In this document: in pieces, positions 53,034-62,040 of the stretch
How positions within the stretch are numbered: position 1 is the stretch's first letter
Layout of the letters: each line of letters starts with the position of its first letter
Origin: Acidobacteriaceae bacterium
GTDB taxonomy: Bacteria; Acidobacteriota; Terriglobia; Terriglobales; Acidobacteriaceae
Length of the DNA stretch: 64,000 nt
Assembly: GCA_003134655.1 (NCBI GenBank)
Contig: PLBY01000045.1
Location: 160,427 to 224,426, forward strand
Direction of reading: 5' to 3'
The notes under the pieces: model-generated
Databases searched by the model: none
What the model saw: the letters and a program-made list of their open reading frames with translations, nothing else
What the model was told of the DNA's origin: nothing
Translations under genes and position numbers: made by a program

Positions 53034-54293
53034 GTGGGAAGCATATCTGATGGACAAGCTGTAGCGCGGGCCCGGGTGGTGGATGCGAAGCCGCTGCGGT
53101 ATGTGGCGCGGCAACCGATTTTTGACCGGGAGGAGAAGGTATTCGGATACGAACTGCTGTTTCGCGACGGCCTGGAGAATGCGTTTCACGGCGACTCCAA
53201 TGAGGCGTCGCGAGCCACCCTGGACCGTACGCTCCTGATGGGGTTAGATGTGTTGTGCGATGGGCGGCGTGCGTTTGTAAATTGCACACGGGACACACTG
53301 ATTAAGGGACTGGTCACCCTGCTGCCCTCGACGTTAACGGTGGTTGAGGTTCTGGAATCAGTTCCCGCAGATCCGGATGTAGTGGCGGCGTGCCAGCGTT
53401 TGAAAGAAGCGGGATACATGATCGCGCTGGATGACTATGTGGCCAACGATCCGCGAGAAGGGCTGGCGGAGATGGCGGACATCATCAAGGTCGAAATGCA
53501 GTTGACGACCGAGGAGCAGCAAAGTGCGCTGATCAAGCAGTTCGGGCCATGGCGCTGCCGGATGCTAGCGGAAAAGATCGAGACGCGGGCGGAATTTGTG
53601 CGGGCACGGGATCAGGGGTTTGTTTATTTCCAGGGCTATTTTTTCCGGCGTCCGGAGATGATGAATACGCGCGACATGCCGGCGAACCGGATGAACTATC
53701 TGAGAATGCTGCAGGAAGTATCGCGTCCAGACCTGGAATTGCCCGAACTGGAAAAGCTGATCAAGGCGGAGGCGTCGGTGTGCTACCGCCTGCTGCGGTA
53801 TTTGAATTCGGCGATGTTTGGGTTTCAGAGCGAGATCCATTCGGTGCGCCACGCGCTGTCGATGCTGGGAGAGCGCGACGTGCGCCGGTGGGTGCGACTG
53901 GTGGCGGCCGTAGGCGCGGGGCAAGAGAAGACCAGCGACCTGGTGCTGTCGGCACTGGTGCGCGGGCGGTTTGGCGAGTTGTTGGCGCCGCGAGTCCAGC
54001 ACGGGGAGTCGGATTTATTTCTGCTGGGACTGTTGTCGCTGATCGATGCCATGATGGAAATGCCGATGGCGGAAGTGCTGGATAAAATTCCGCTGGATCG
54101 TGCGACCAAGACGGTGCTGCTGGGGCAGCCGAGCGAATTGCGTCCGGTGTTCCAATTGATGCTGGCGCACGAGAGCGGAGAGTGGACCGCGGCGGCGGAG
54201 TTAAGCCGGAGCCTGCGTTTGGAGACCGAGGAGGTTGCCGGGTTTTACTGGCAGGCGCAGCAGTGGGCGCGAGAGGTTTCGAGCGGGGCGTGA
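53034..54293 (+). CDS. EAL/HDOD signalling protein (YuxH-like)
   Basis: From GTG 53034 (AGGAAA 4 nt upstream) this is 419 aa. The EAL-like domain is residues about 18-205: YVARQPIFDREEKVFGYELL (YuxH start), AFVNCTRDTLI and VVEVLESVPADP. The catalytic EAL is EVL here, and other metal ligands look incomplete, so phosphodiesterase activity is doubtful. HDOD is at about 215-410 (LEKLIKAEASVCYRLLRYLN; EIHSVRHALSMLGERDVRRW). Such proteins act in regulation of motility or virulence. The track start at 52785 lies upstream of the 9-bp repeats and is rejected. Confidence 0.85.
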   Translation: MGSISDGQAVARARVVDAKPLRYVARQPIFDREEKVFGYELLFRDGLENAFHGDSNEASRATLDRTLLMGLDVLCDGRRAFVNCTRDTLIKGLVTLLPSTLTVVEVLESVPADPDVVAACQRLKEAGYMIALDDYVANDPREGLAEMADIIKVEMQLTTEEQQSALIKQFGPWRCRMLAEKIETRAEFVRARDQGFVYFQGYFFRRPEMMNTRDMPANRMNYLRMLQEVSRPDLELPELEKLIKAEASVCYRLLRYLNSAMFGFQSEIHSVRHALSMLGERDVRRWVRLVAAVGAGQEKTSDLVLSALVRGRFGELLAPRVQHGESDLFLLGLLSLIDAMMEMPMAEVLDKIPLDRATKTVLLGQPSELRPVFQLMLAHESGEWTAAAELSRSLRLETEEVAGFYWQAQQWAREVSSGA

Positions 54294-54735
54294 AGTGCGG
54301 CCTCCGGCTTTTGGCTTCCGGGGGACGGAGTTCGGAGGCGAACGCGGAAACCTTCTAGTCATGGCCTCCTGTGCAAAATGTGGGCGGATGGGGCCTTGCG
54401 CGGTTGGGCAAGGGCGAGTACCATGAAGTTGTTCTCATTTAGGCCTCGTTCCCGCGCAGGCCTTCCGCGCCAGCCGATCCGAGGCGGCGCCAGACGGATC
54501 CGATAAAACGGAAAATCGATACTGAGTTAAAAAGTAAAGGTTTCATTCTCGAATAGCAGTTCCTTGGAAGAGTTGGGGTTCGTTCCACAGTGTGTCCAGT
54601 CGCTACCCGCAATTGCGCAGATCTGAATTTGTGTGATGGGCGGAGCCTCGTTTGAAACGGCGGGATCCGGCGACTGGCGGGGTCTTTGGGATTTGTAAAA
54701 ATTCTGCAACATGCACGCAACAGCTTGAGAGGACT
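54294..54735. other. Intergenic region before the receiver-like gene
   Basis: The first 50 bp contain GGCTTCCGG-type repeats. A GCGGCGCCAGACG stretch and AT-rich TTAAAAAGTAAAGGTTTC (54525-54543) follow. No gene is supported; the ORF 54235-54426 overlaps the HDOD gene and has no coding character. Confidence 0.4.
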
Positions 54736-55419
54736 ATGAACGCAGGACCAGGAAGACCCTCCGGTGGTGGTGGCGGAGGAGGACGACGCAGGCGGCGCGG
54801 ACGCCGTCCCAATAACCAGCGCGGACAGCGGCCCGGACCGGGGTTGAGCCGGGAGAACAAAGACGGCATCTACACGGCGCCCATGGACCACAGCTACCGG
54901 GCAGCACTGGCCGGCGGCAATAACAGCAACGGGCACAAGGGCGGCGGACGGCAGAGGCCGGGATTTGCGACGCAATATCCGCAACCGGAACCGGAGCCGT
55001 TGCCGGCAATCACCGAAGATACGAATTCGCGCATTTTTGCCTTCATTGAAGATCTGTTCTTCATGGCGAAGATCCAGGAAACGGCGCGCAAGCTCAACGT
55101 GAAAGTTGAGTTCGTGAAGTCCGACAAGGATCTGATGGAAAAGATGTCGCAGAACGGCGACGAGAAACCATCGCTGATTATTTTCGACCTGAACCTGGCC
55201 AGCGTGAAGCCGCTGACCCTGATTCCGAAGCTGAAGAGCAAGCTGAAGAAGGGGACGTCGATTATCGGGTTCCTGTCGCACGTGCAGGGAGACCTGAAGC
55301 AGAAGGCCCACGAAGTGGGTTGCGACATGGTGCTGCCGCGGTCGGCATTCTCGCAGAACCTGCCGCAATTGTTGCGCAGGCATGGGGCGCCGGAGGATGT
55401 GGAACCGACGGTGCAGTAG
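54736..55419 (+). CDS. Receiver-like protein with Gly/Arg-rich N-terminus
   Basis: From ATG 54736 (GAGAGGACT upstream) this is a 227-aa protein. Residues 1-40 are Gly/Arg-rich (SGGGGGGGRRRRRGRRPNNQ), an RNA-binding-type tract. A receiver fold follows from about residue 93: SRIFAFIEDLFFMAKIQET, SLIIFDLNLASVKPLTLIPK (the acceptor-position Asp present) and IIGFLSHVQGDLKQKAHEVG. The first acidic pair is ED rather than DD. The C-terminus is typical. It may be an unphosphorylated receiver tethered to RNA or ribosomes; this is inference. Confidence 0.68.
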   Translation: MNAGPGRPSGGGGGGGRRRRRGRRPNNQRGQRPGPGLSRENKDGIYTAPMDHSYRAALAGGNNSNGHKGGGRQRPGFATQYPQPEPEPLPAITEDTNSRIFAFIEDLFFMAKIQETARKLNVKVEFVKSDKDLMEKMSQNGDEKPSLIIFDLNLASVKPLTLIPKLKSKLKKGTSIIGFLSHVQGDLKQKAHEVGCDMVLPRSAFSQNLPQLLRRHGAPEDVEPTVQ

Positions 55420-55702
55420 GGGTCTGGCTTCCGGTTCCCTGAAGCGTGGGCTCCGCCGTAGCCGGCGCGAGTTCCGACTGCGTACGCGGCCTGTGGACCC
55501 CCCATAGTCGCCGACTTAGAGCAGACCAACTAGCCCGACCCGGGTGGCATTCCTGTCCACTCCCGGACACTCGATTCCGACATCGAACAATCCGTCCCGC
55601 GTGATTTGGAGCTCTTCATTTTCAACTGCTTTTATATCAATCGAATACTTGCAGAACCGTCTGGCGAACCAAGTGCTACCTGTGGGCAATCGAGGTGCAG
55701 CC

Positions 55703-58162
55703 ATGTTCATTCAGGACGTGCGCTTGGCGTTGCGTCAACTGCACAAGAACCCTGGGTTCGCCCTGGCCGTGACTCTGACGCTGGCGTTGGGCGTTGGCGT
55801 CAACACGGCGGTCTTCAGCTTGCTCAATGGCTTCCTTTTGCGCCCGCTGCCCTATCCGGAGCCCGACCGTGTCGCTGTTCTCGTGCTGCATCAGGAAGGC
55901 GTTTCGTCCAAGTCAGGGCAGTTCGAACATCAGGACGAAACCAGCCAGGACGGGGATACTTGGGAAATGGTTCGGGACCGTGTGCCGTCGGTGCGAGCCG
56001 CTTCTTTCGGAGGGACCAGCGGCGTTAATCTGCAAGCCGGTTCTGGATCGCGCGCCAGCGTCAGCTACGTCCAGAACATGCGGGTTTCTGCCCATTACTT
56101 CGATGTCCTGGGCATCCAGCCTTTCCTGGGCCGCGGGTTTACAGACGAAGAAGATCGGCCCAACGGGCCGAGCGCTGTGATCTTGAGTTACGCACTCTGG
56201 CGTTCTGTCTTACAGTCTGATCCGCAGGTGCTCGGGAAACAGGTCATCCTCAAAGGCGAACCGCATACGGTCGTCGGAGTTTTGCCCGAGCGAGCCCAGC
56301 CCACTGGAGTCGCGGATCTCTGGACGCCTCTACAGCCACATCAGAGCGGAGAGTGCGGAGGAGACAATTGCGAGATCATCCTTCGCCTGGTTCCGGGCGC
56401 GTCGTGGCAGCAGGTGTCCGCCGAACTGGCTCGCGTGCGCAAGCCCTGGTTTGACGAGATGAGCAAGTCCAAAGGGCGCGCGTGGTTCTACGCGATGCCG
56501 CTTGCCCACGCCCTGACTTTCGATAACGGAATGCGGAGTCCGATTCTGGGGCTCATGTCTGCGGTCGGATTGATCCTGCTGATTGCCTGCGCCAATCTCG
56601 CCGGGCTGACACTGGTGCGGATTGCACGGCGCACTCCTGAGATCGCTACGCGCCTCGCTCTTGGAGCCAGCCAGTGGGTCGTCCTCCGACAACTCTGGGT
56701 AGAGAATTTTGTCTTAGCGCTGGTTGGCTCCGGGATTGGACTGGCTCTGGCCCGAGGCCTTCTCTCGACGTTGCCAGGGTTTCTGCCCGACTCCATGATG
56801 CCTCTCGGCGGTGCGTCCATGGATTTTCGCGTCCTGGCCTTTACGTTTGGAGCCTCGCTGTTCACCAGCCTACTCTTTGGTGCGCTGCCCGCTTTGCAGA
56901 TTCGCAGGGTCGATCTGCGGTCGTCGATGGCGAGTAGCAGCCATTCCGTTGCTAAAGGCTCCAGCCGCCTCCGTCAGTTGCTGATCGGCGCCGAAGTCGC
57001 GCTCACGGTGGTGCTGGTCGCGGGAGCAGGTCTGCTGGTCCGCAGTCTCATATACCTGGAGACCCTTCCACCGGGCTTCGATGCGAGCAATGTGATGTCA
57101 GCGACGCTTTCGCTCGACGACGCCCGCTATCGGGATGCCGCGGCGTTTCACAACCTGATCGAGCGAAGCGTGGCCGCGATGCACCAGATCCCCGGTGTCG
57201 AGGACGCGGCTGTCGGACTGAGTGTGCCGTACGAACGCGGCCTCAACGACGGCATCAAGATTGTGGACGGCAAACTCGCGGGACTGGAGGGCGGCTCCAG
57301 CGTTGCCTATGCAAGCCCTGAATATTTTCGGGTGCTGAGAATACCGGTTCTTGCCGGCCGTTCCATCGCCGAAAGCGACACACCAACTTCGGAGTCCGTT
57401 GCGGTCGTCAATGTTGATTTTGCCCCCAGGTTTTTCAATGAGCTGAACCCGGTTGGCCGCCACATTCAGATCGAGAAGCACACTTATGAAATTGTCGGAC
57501 TCGTCGCTAACGTCGCCAAGCGTCCCGGCATGAGTGGCGACGCGCCGATGTCGACTGAACCAGTGATCTATGTTCCGGCCACACAGATGGAACAAGGGCT
57601 CGTCAACGTCGCGCACATCTGGTTCCAACCGAGCTGGATTGTGCGCACGGCCGGACCGGTGCAGGGGCTCACGTCTGCGATGCAAAAAGCTCTCAGCCAG
57701 GTGGACCCAAACTTGCCGTTTTCCGGGTTCCGCTCGATGCAAGATCTCCTCGCGAAGAGCCTCTTGTATCAGAGAGTGGAGGTGGATCTCCTCGGGGTTT
57801 TGGCGGGGCTGGCGCTTTTGCTCTCTGGCGTCGGAATCTAAGGATTGGTTTCGAACCTCATTGTGCAGCGGACACGCGAGATTGGCATCCGCATGGCCCT
57901 CGGGTCTTCGATTCGACAGGCGATGATCGATGTTGGTTCTACAGGCATCGTGGCCGCTGGCTGCGGCCTGATCGCGGGACTGGCGCTATCCTTCGTTGCC
58001 CTTCGTGTTTTGCGCAGCGAGCTCTATGGAATCCGCGACTATGACCCGCTGACTCTGATGGCGGTTCCCGTAGTCATTGCAATCATTGCCGTGGCTGCGA
58101 GCTTCTTGCCGACCTTGCGGATCACTCGGATCGATCCGGCAGTCACGCTCAGAATGGAGTAG
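55703..58162 (+). pseudogene. ADOP-type ABC permease with an internal ochre codon
   Basis: ATG 55703 begins MFIQDVRLALRQLHKNPGFA, the acidobacterial duplicated orphan permease start. Two MacB/FtsX blocks follow: LTLALGVGVNTAVFSLLNGF and, later, LLIACANLAGLTLVRIARRT. The second periplasmic/permease half ends LLSGVGI, then TAA (57839-57841), then GLVSNLIVQRTREIGIRMAL to 58162. The family normally reads GVYG or similar here, so one Tyr codon has become a stop. Full length would be 819 residues. The first piece loses the last three membrane helices. Orphan permeases of this group have no ATPase adjacent. Confidence 0.82.
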
Positions 58163-58286
58163 GACACGCCGCCTCCCGCACCGTGCCCGGGAACAACGCG
58201 CGCGGATCTAGTCGCCAGTTCTACCTTGGAGGCCAGGCCGAGCAGGTACCGAGCGAATTCCCCAATTCACGATTCGCCGGCGCACG

Positions 58287-59756
58287 CTATTTCGCGGATG
58301 CGGCCAAGGTCGCAGGATCCAACTCCACGACCACCCAGTAAGCTGCGCGGGGCGGAGCCGTAAATGGAGTTTCCTTGCGCGTGTACGATAGATACAGGGC
58401 GCGCAGCATGCAGACAGCGAAAGTGTCGGGGCGCGTTTGAGTCTGCGCATTTTCCGCACTGCCGTCCTTTCCGATTTGCAGGAACAGTTCAACTTTGTGC
58501 TGGTCGCCGTTGGATTCCTTCAAGCACGAATCTTCAAAAACAGCCAACTTCTGCTCCAGGTCCTTGCGATAGGCTTGGCCTTGCGGAGTTTGCATGTTGT
58601 CCTGGGCTTCCTTCTGGGTGGCGCGGGCCTGCGCTTGCATAGGAGCGGCCTGAGCGGCAGTATCTCTGTTTTGCTTGAACCAAGCCTCCGTGCTCCATTT
58701 GTCCTCGCTCCAATTGTCACCCATGCGCTTGAACGCGGCATCTGCGACGACCCAGTCGCTGGACTTGGAGGCCATGAGCGCGAAAGAGTTCACGAGCAAC
58801 ATGGATACACCGTATTTCTGCTCAAGGGCAGCGAAACCACTTTGCAAGCGAGGCCAGGAAAAGTGATCGAACTCGGGCTCCTGGCAGGCACAGAGAATTC
58901 CCTCGGCAATCTGGAAATAGAGGATGTCGCCGGCTTTCCCGCCCACTCGGTTGGCGGTATCCTCTGCGAAACGCGCGGCATCGCCTTCTTCTCCGCTCCA
59001 CTTGGGCAGAAGATAATTGGAGTAAATCCGGTAATAGTATGAGTAGTCCGGTTCAAACTTGACCGCTTGTTGGAACAAGGCGGTGACCCGAGGCAGATCC
59101 CAACTCTGTCCCTCGGCGACTTTTTGCATCGCGATGTACCAGTCGGGGCATTTGCCGGCGAGAGCGGAGTTCTCATCGAGAATCGCTTTTGCTTTTGCCA
59201 TGCGCTCGCCAAACAGCTTCCACCCGCTTTCACTGACGCTATTGGAAAAGCCATCCCCGCGCGCGTCCCAGGCGTAACCTGCATACGACTCGGCCAAGGC
59301 AATCGGCGCCGCGACGGAGCTGGGGTTACGTTTCCCCCAGAGTTGGACAAGCTCCATATGCCGAAGCCAATCCTCTTGCGTGGGATGCCCGGGCTGGGGG
59401 GAATCGAGCCCGATATAGATATTGCGAAGCTTCCAGCCCCCACCCGAAAATCTCGTTTTGCCGGCCCGGGCAGCGTCGGCGAGGCAGTCCAGATCCGCGA
59501 ATTTTTCCTGCTTGAGCAGTTGGGCAATCGCAGTGCGGTATTCGTCTAAAGCGCGAACGTCGGTTGTGGTGTCGAATTGCGCATCCGAGAATGCACACGG
59601 CGAGGCAGCGCCTTGCGCTTTTCCGTCAGAGGCAGACGCACCAGCGCCATGGAAAAAAGCGGCCAGCAGCGTGGCCACGGCGACCATACGGGCGGCAGCG
59701 GTTATTCTGTGGAAGGTGCGGTTCACGCGGGGCAAACACGGGCAATGAGTCATCAT
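58287..59756 (-). CDS. Exported DUF4034-like/TPR-like protein
   Basis: This 489-aa protein has an N-terminal membrane/signal segment (ARMVAVATLLAAFFHGAGAS) after a 23-residue lead; an inner ATG at 59687 is an alternative start. The body resembles DUF4034: LLKQEKFADLDCLADAARAG, GWKLRNIYIGLDSP and ESYAGYAWDARGDGFSNSV. The middle is helical repeat (ALFQQAVKFEPDYSYYY). The C-terminus has a second small domain (PRAAYWVVVELDP). The role is unknown. Convergent with the ADOP gene. Confidence 0.72.
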   Translation of the reverse strand: MMTHCPCLPRVNRTFHRITAAARMVAVATLLAAFFHGAGASASDGKAQGAASPCAFSDAQFDTTTDVRALDEYRTAIAQLLKQEKFADLDCLADAARAGKTRFSGGGWKLRNIYIGLDSPQPGHPTQEDWLRHMELVQLWGKRNPSSVAAPIALAESYAGYAWDARGDGFSNSVSESGWKLFGERMAKAKAILDENSALAGKCPDWYIAMQKVAEGQSWDLPRVTALFQQAVKFEPDYSYYYRIYSNYLLPKWSGEEGDAARFAEDTANRVGGKAGDILYFQIAEGILCACQEPEFDHFSWPRLQSGFAALEQKYGVSMLLVNSFALMASKSSDWVVADAAFKRMGDNWSEDKWSTEAWFKQNRDTAAQAAPMQAQARATQKEAQDNMQTPQGQAYRKDLEQKLAVFEDSCLKESNGDQHKVELFLQIGKDGSAENAQTQTRPDTFAVCMLRALYLSYTRKETPFTAPPRAAYWVVVELDPATLAASAK

Positions 59757-59960
59757 GAAGTCCAGTGCGAAGTTCTCGCAATTCGACCAAGAGCTATTAG
59801 ATATGCGTGATGCTACTAAGCGAGGAATGCAGTGTCGACGTTACCTTGGTGAAGGGTGAACGCAGGGTGAGAGCGGCTCTGTGGCATAATCTGCCGTTCT
59901 CCTGACAAGCAACCAGGGAAGCCAAAAACGCTACTCGGTGCCCGCAGGAAACGTGGCTAA

Positions 59961-60332
59961 ATGAGAAATCTCAAAATTATTCTCGGTATCGCTGTTCTCA
60001 TTCTGGCGTTGAGGATGGGCTGGCAGATTGGTTCGGCAGAAGTCGCCAACATGAACTTTCAAGAGGACCTGCGCGATCTGGGATCACAGGCAGGTGCTCA
60101 TGTTGGTGTGGTTGTGCCGCCGGGCTCAGATGAGGACGCGGCTCGTGCGGTAATTCGCAAGGCGAAAGAACACGGCATTGAACTGGAGCCTACTCAGGTT
60201 ACGGTGCGGCGCGTGGGCTCCGGAGAAACGTCAACCCTGCACCTTGCGGCGGACTATACGGTGCCAATCAATTTGGTGTTGTTTTCGTTCACCCTCCACT
60301 TTGTTCCATCGAGCGAGCGGAAAGGCATTTGA
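59961..60332 (+). CDS. Small membrane-anchored hypothetical protein
   Basis: This 123-aa protein has one transmembrane helix (LKIILGIAVLILALRMGWQI), then a domain with NFQEDLRDLGSQ and SDEDAARAVIRKAKEHGIEL, related by pattern to DUF4845-type proteins. The C-terminal strand is NLVLFSFTLHFVP. It ends 3 bp before the stop of the convergent hinT-like gene. No function is assigned. Confidence 0.65.
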   Translation: MRNLKIILGIAVLILALRMGWQIGSAEVANMNFQEDLRDLGSQAGAHVGVVVPPGSDEDAARAVIRKAKEHGIELEPTQVTVRRVGSGETSTLHLAADYTVPINLVLFSFTLHFVPSSERKGI

Positions 60333-60334
60333 GG

Positions 60335-60682
60335 CTATCCCGGGGGCCAGGCGAGCGGGCGTCCACCGAGCAGGTGGACGTGGAGGTGGAAGACCGACTG
60401 TCCGGCGCCGGGGCCGACGTTGAGGACGGTGCGGTATCCCTGCTCGATGTTGCGCTGGCGCGCGATGTGCGCGGCGGCGAGATGACAGCGGCCGATGATT
60501 TCGGCGTCGGCGTCTTCTGCTTCTTTCAATCCAGCAAAATGCTTCTTGGGAATGATGAGGACGTGCGTGGGCGCTTTGGGGCTGATGTCTTCGAAGGCGA
60601 AGACATGGTCGTCTTCGTAAACTTTCTTTGAGGGAATCTCGCCGCCGATGATGCGGCAGAAAAGGCAGTTGGGATCGGTCAT
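60335..60682 (-). CDS. HIT-family nucleotide hydrolase (HinT-like)
   Basis: This 115-aa protein starts DPNCLFCRIIGGEIPSKKVY, the HinT beginning with its Cys pair, then PTHVLIIPKKHFAGL. The histidine triad is SVFHLHVHLLGGRPL. It hydrolyses phosphoramidate or similar bonds on AMP. Length and motifs match bacterial HinT. It is a single gene. Confidence 0.93.
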   Translation of the reverse strand: MTDPNCLFCRIIGGEIPSKKVYEDDHVFAFEDISPKAPTHVLIIPKKHFAGLKEAEDADAEIIGRCHLAAAHIARQRNIEQGYRTVLNVGPGAGQSVFHLHVHLLGGRPLAWPPG

Positions 60683-60807
60683 GGCTTGCTAGTTTCTATC
60701 GGATGGCGCGTCGGGTCAAGGGCATGGGTCCGCTGGGAGGAGATTTCCAGAATTGATGCTTCGCCGTCCTGGCCAGACGCGGGCGGGGGCGCCCGCGCCA
60801 CATAAAA

Positions 60808-61581
60808 CTAGTCTAGCCGCACCAGGAAGACTGCGCCTTCGGGGGTTTCGGTTTCGGCAGCGAGCTTCTGGGCGCGGTCGTGGTCGTCGTCGAGGACGCG
60901 GACGCGGATCCACCAGTCTCCAGCGGGACTGTTGAAGCACAGGACTTTGGCGGTGTGATAGCGGCGCTTGAGGTGGTCGGAGAGTTGAGTGGCGGCGGGT
61001 TCGTGGGGGAATCCGCCAATCTGCACGGCCCATTTTCCGGGCGCACCGGCGGTCGCGGCCGACTGCATCAACTCGACCTTCACGGCGGCGACACCAGGCT
61101 TCCAGATGTCGAGTTTTTGCGCGGCGGCGAGAGAGAGATCGACGACGCGTCCGGGAATGAAGGGACCGCGGTCTGTGATGCGGACCAGCGCGTGCTGTCC
61201 GGTCTTGACGTTGGTGACGCGCACGATGGAGCCGAGCGGATAGGTGCGGTGCGCGGCTGTCATGGCATGCATGTTGTAGACTTCGCCGTTCGATCCGCGG
61301 CGGTTGTGGTACGGCGGTCCGTACCAACTGGCGAGTCCAGACTCGGTGGCAAGGGGCTTGGCATCGGCGGGGAGTGTGGGCTCGGCGAGGTCAGTGTTGG
61401 TGTCTTCGGCAGCCTTGGAGGGCGTGCGTTCTTTTGCAGCGGGAATATTTGCGGTGGGCTGGGACTCGCCCGGCTCAGGCGTTGAAACAGGCGGCGGAGG
61501 CGGGGGAACGTTCACGTGCGCCTGTTTGGGGTGGCCACAGCCACTCAGCAACAAAAGCGTGATGAGAACGATCAGGAACAT
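60808..61581 (-). CDS. rlpA: RlpA-family lipoprotein with SPOR domain
   Basis: From ATG 61581 this is 257 aa. The leader MFLIVLITLLLLSGCG ends in a lipobox Cys. A Pro-rich linker follows to about residue 70. The DPBB domain has GLASWYGPPYHNRRGSNGEV, MTAAHRTYPLGSIVRVTN and VRITDRGPFIPGRVVDLS. The SPOR domain is the last 75 residues (WAVQIGGFPHEPAATQLSDH). It should bind denuded septal peptidoglycan and may be a lytic transglycosylase. The longer track ORF (62337) covers other genes and is rejected. Confidence 0.9.
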   Translation of the reverse strand: MFLIVLITLLLLSGCGHPKQAHVNVPPPPPPVSTPEPGESQPTANIPAAKERTPSKAAEDTNTDLAEPTLPADAKPLATESGLASWYGPPYHNRRGSNGEVYNMHAMTAAHRTYPLGSIVRVTNVKTGQHALVRITDRGPFIPGRVVDLSLAAAQKLDIWKPGVAAVKVELMQSAATAGAPGKWAVQIGGFPHEPAATQLSDHLKRRYHTAKVLCFNSPAGDWWIRVRVLDDDHDRAQKLAAETETPEGAVFLVRLD

Positions 61582-61643
61582 GGCGATGCTGACGAAGCGA
61601 TCGCGGCGGTGCGGCGAGCCTGCAGATCGAGTGCCCGACTGCG

Positions 61644-61868
61644 CTATTTGGGCGGGTGGTGCTGCTCCATGTAGTCGGCGAATTCGTTGAGCTTCTGCGA
61701 GGCCGTGCGCAGCGCCTTGGTGGAGTGCGTGCGAACCGCCGGAACAACTTCGTCGTTGAGGTACTTGATGAATTCGGGAATCTCTTTTTCCAGGCGCTCG
61801 GCGGCTTCGTTGATGGTATGGCTGACACGTGCCGAAGCGTCTTCCACCTTGCGGTTGAAGTCGTTCAT
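61644..61868 (-). CDS. Small acidic helical protein, 74 aa
   Basis: It has a strong SD (AGGAGCACC before ATG). The protein begins MNDFNRKVEDASARVSHTIN, then AAERLEKEIPEFIKYLNDEV, all helix, and ends EQHHPPK. It resembles small stress or phasin-like helical proteins in general shape only. It lies 62 bp upstream of rlpA on the same strand, possibly one transcript. Confidence 0.7.
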   Translation of the reverse strand: MNDFNRKVEDASARVSHTINEAAERLEKEIPEFIKYLNDEVVPAVRTHSTKALRTASQKLNEFADYMEQHHPPK

Positions 61869-62040
61869 GGTGCTCCTCGTAATGACTCGGCGTGAGTGGA
61901 TTCACGCGGCGTTGCGGATTGCCAGGCAGGGCTATTATTTCGTGCCGAAGGTGCCGGGTCAATGGTGAGCAGCGGAATTCGGTGGTTCGGGTAGGAGTCG
62001 TGGGCCGGGTTCTTCCCTGCTGTAAAATGCGGGCTCCAGC

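Noticed and set aside
54235-54426. 63-aa ORF after the HDOD gene
   Set aside because: Overlaps the HDOD coding end and has low-complexity Arg/Gly content; no RBS or family.
57839-57841. Recoded codon in the ADOP permease
   Set aside because: TAA is not a known selenocysteine or pyrrolysine codon and the position is not catalytic.
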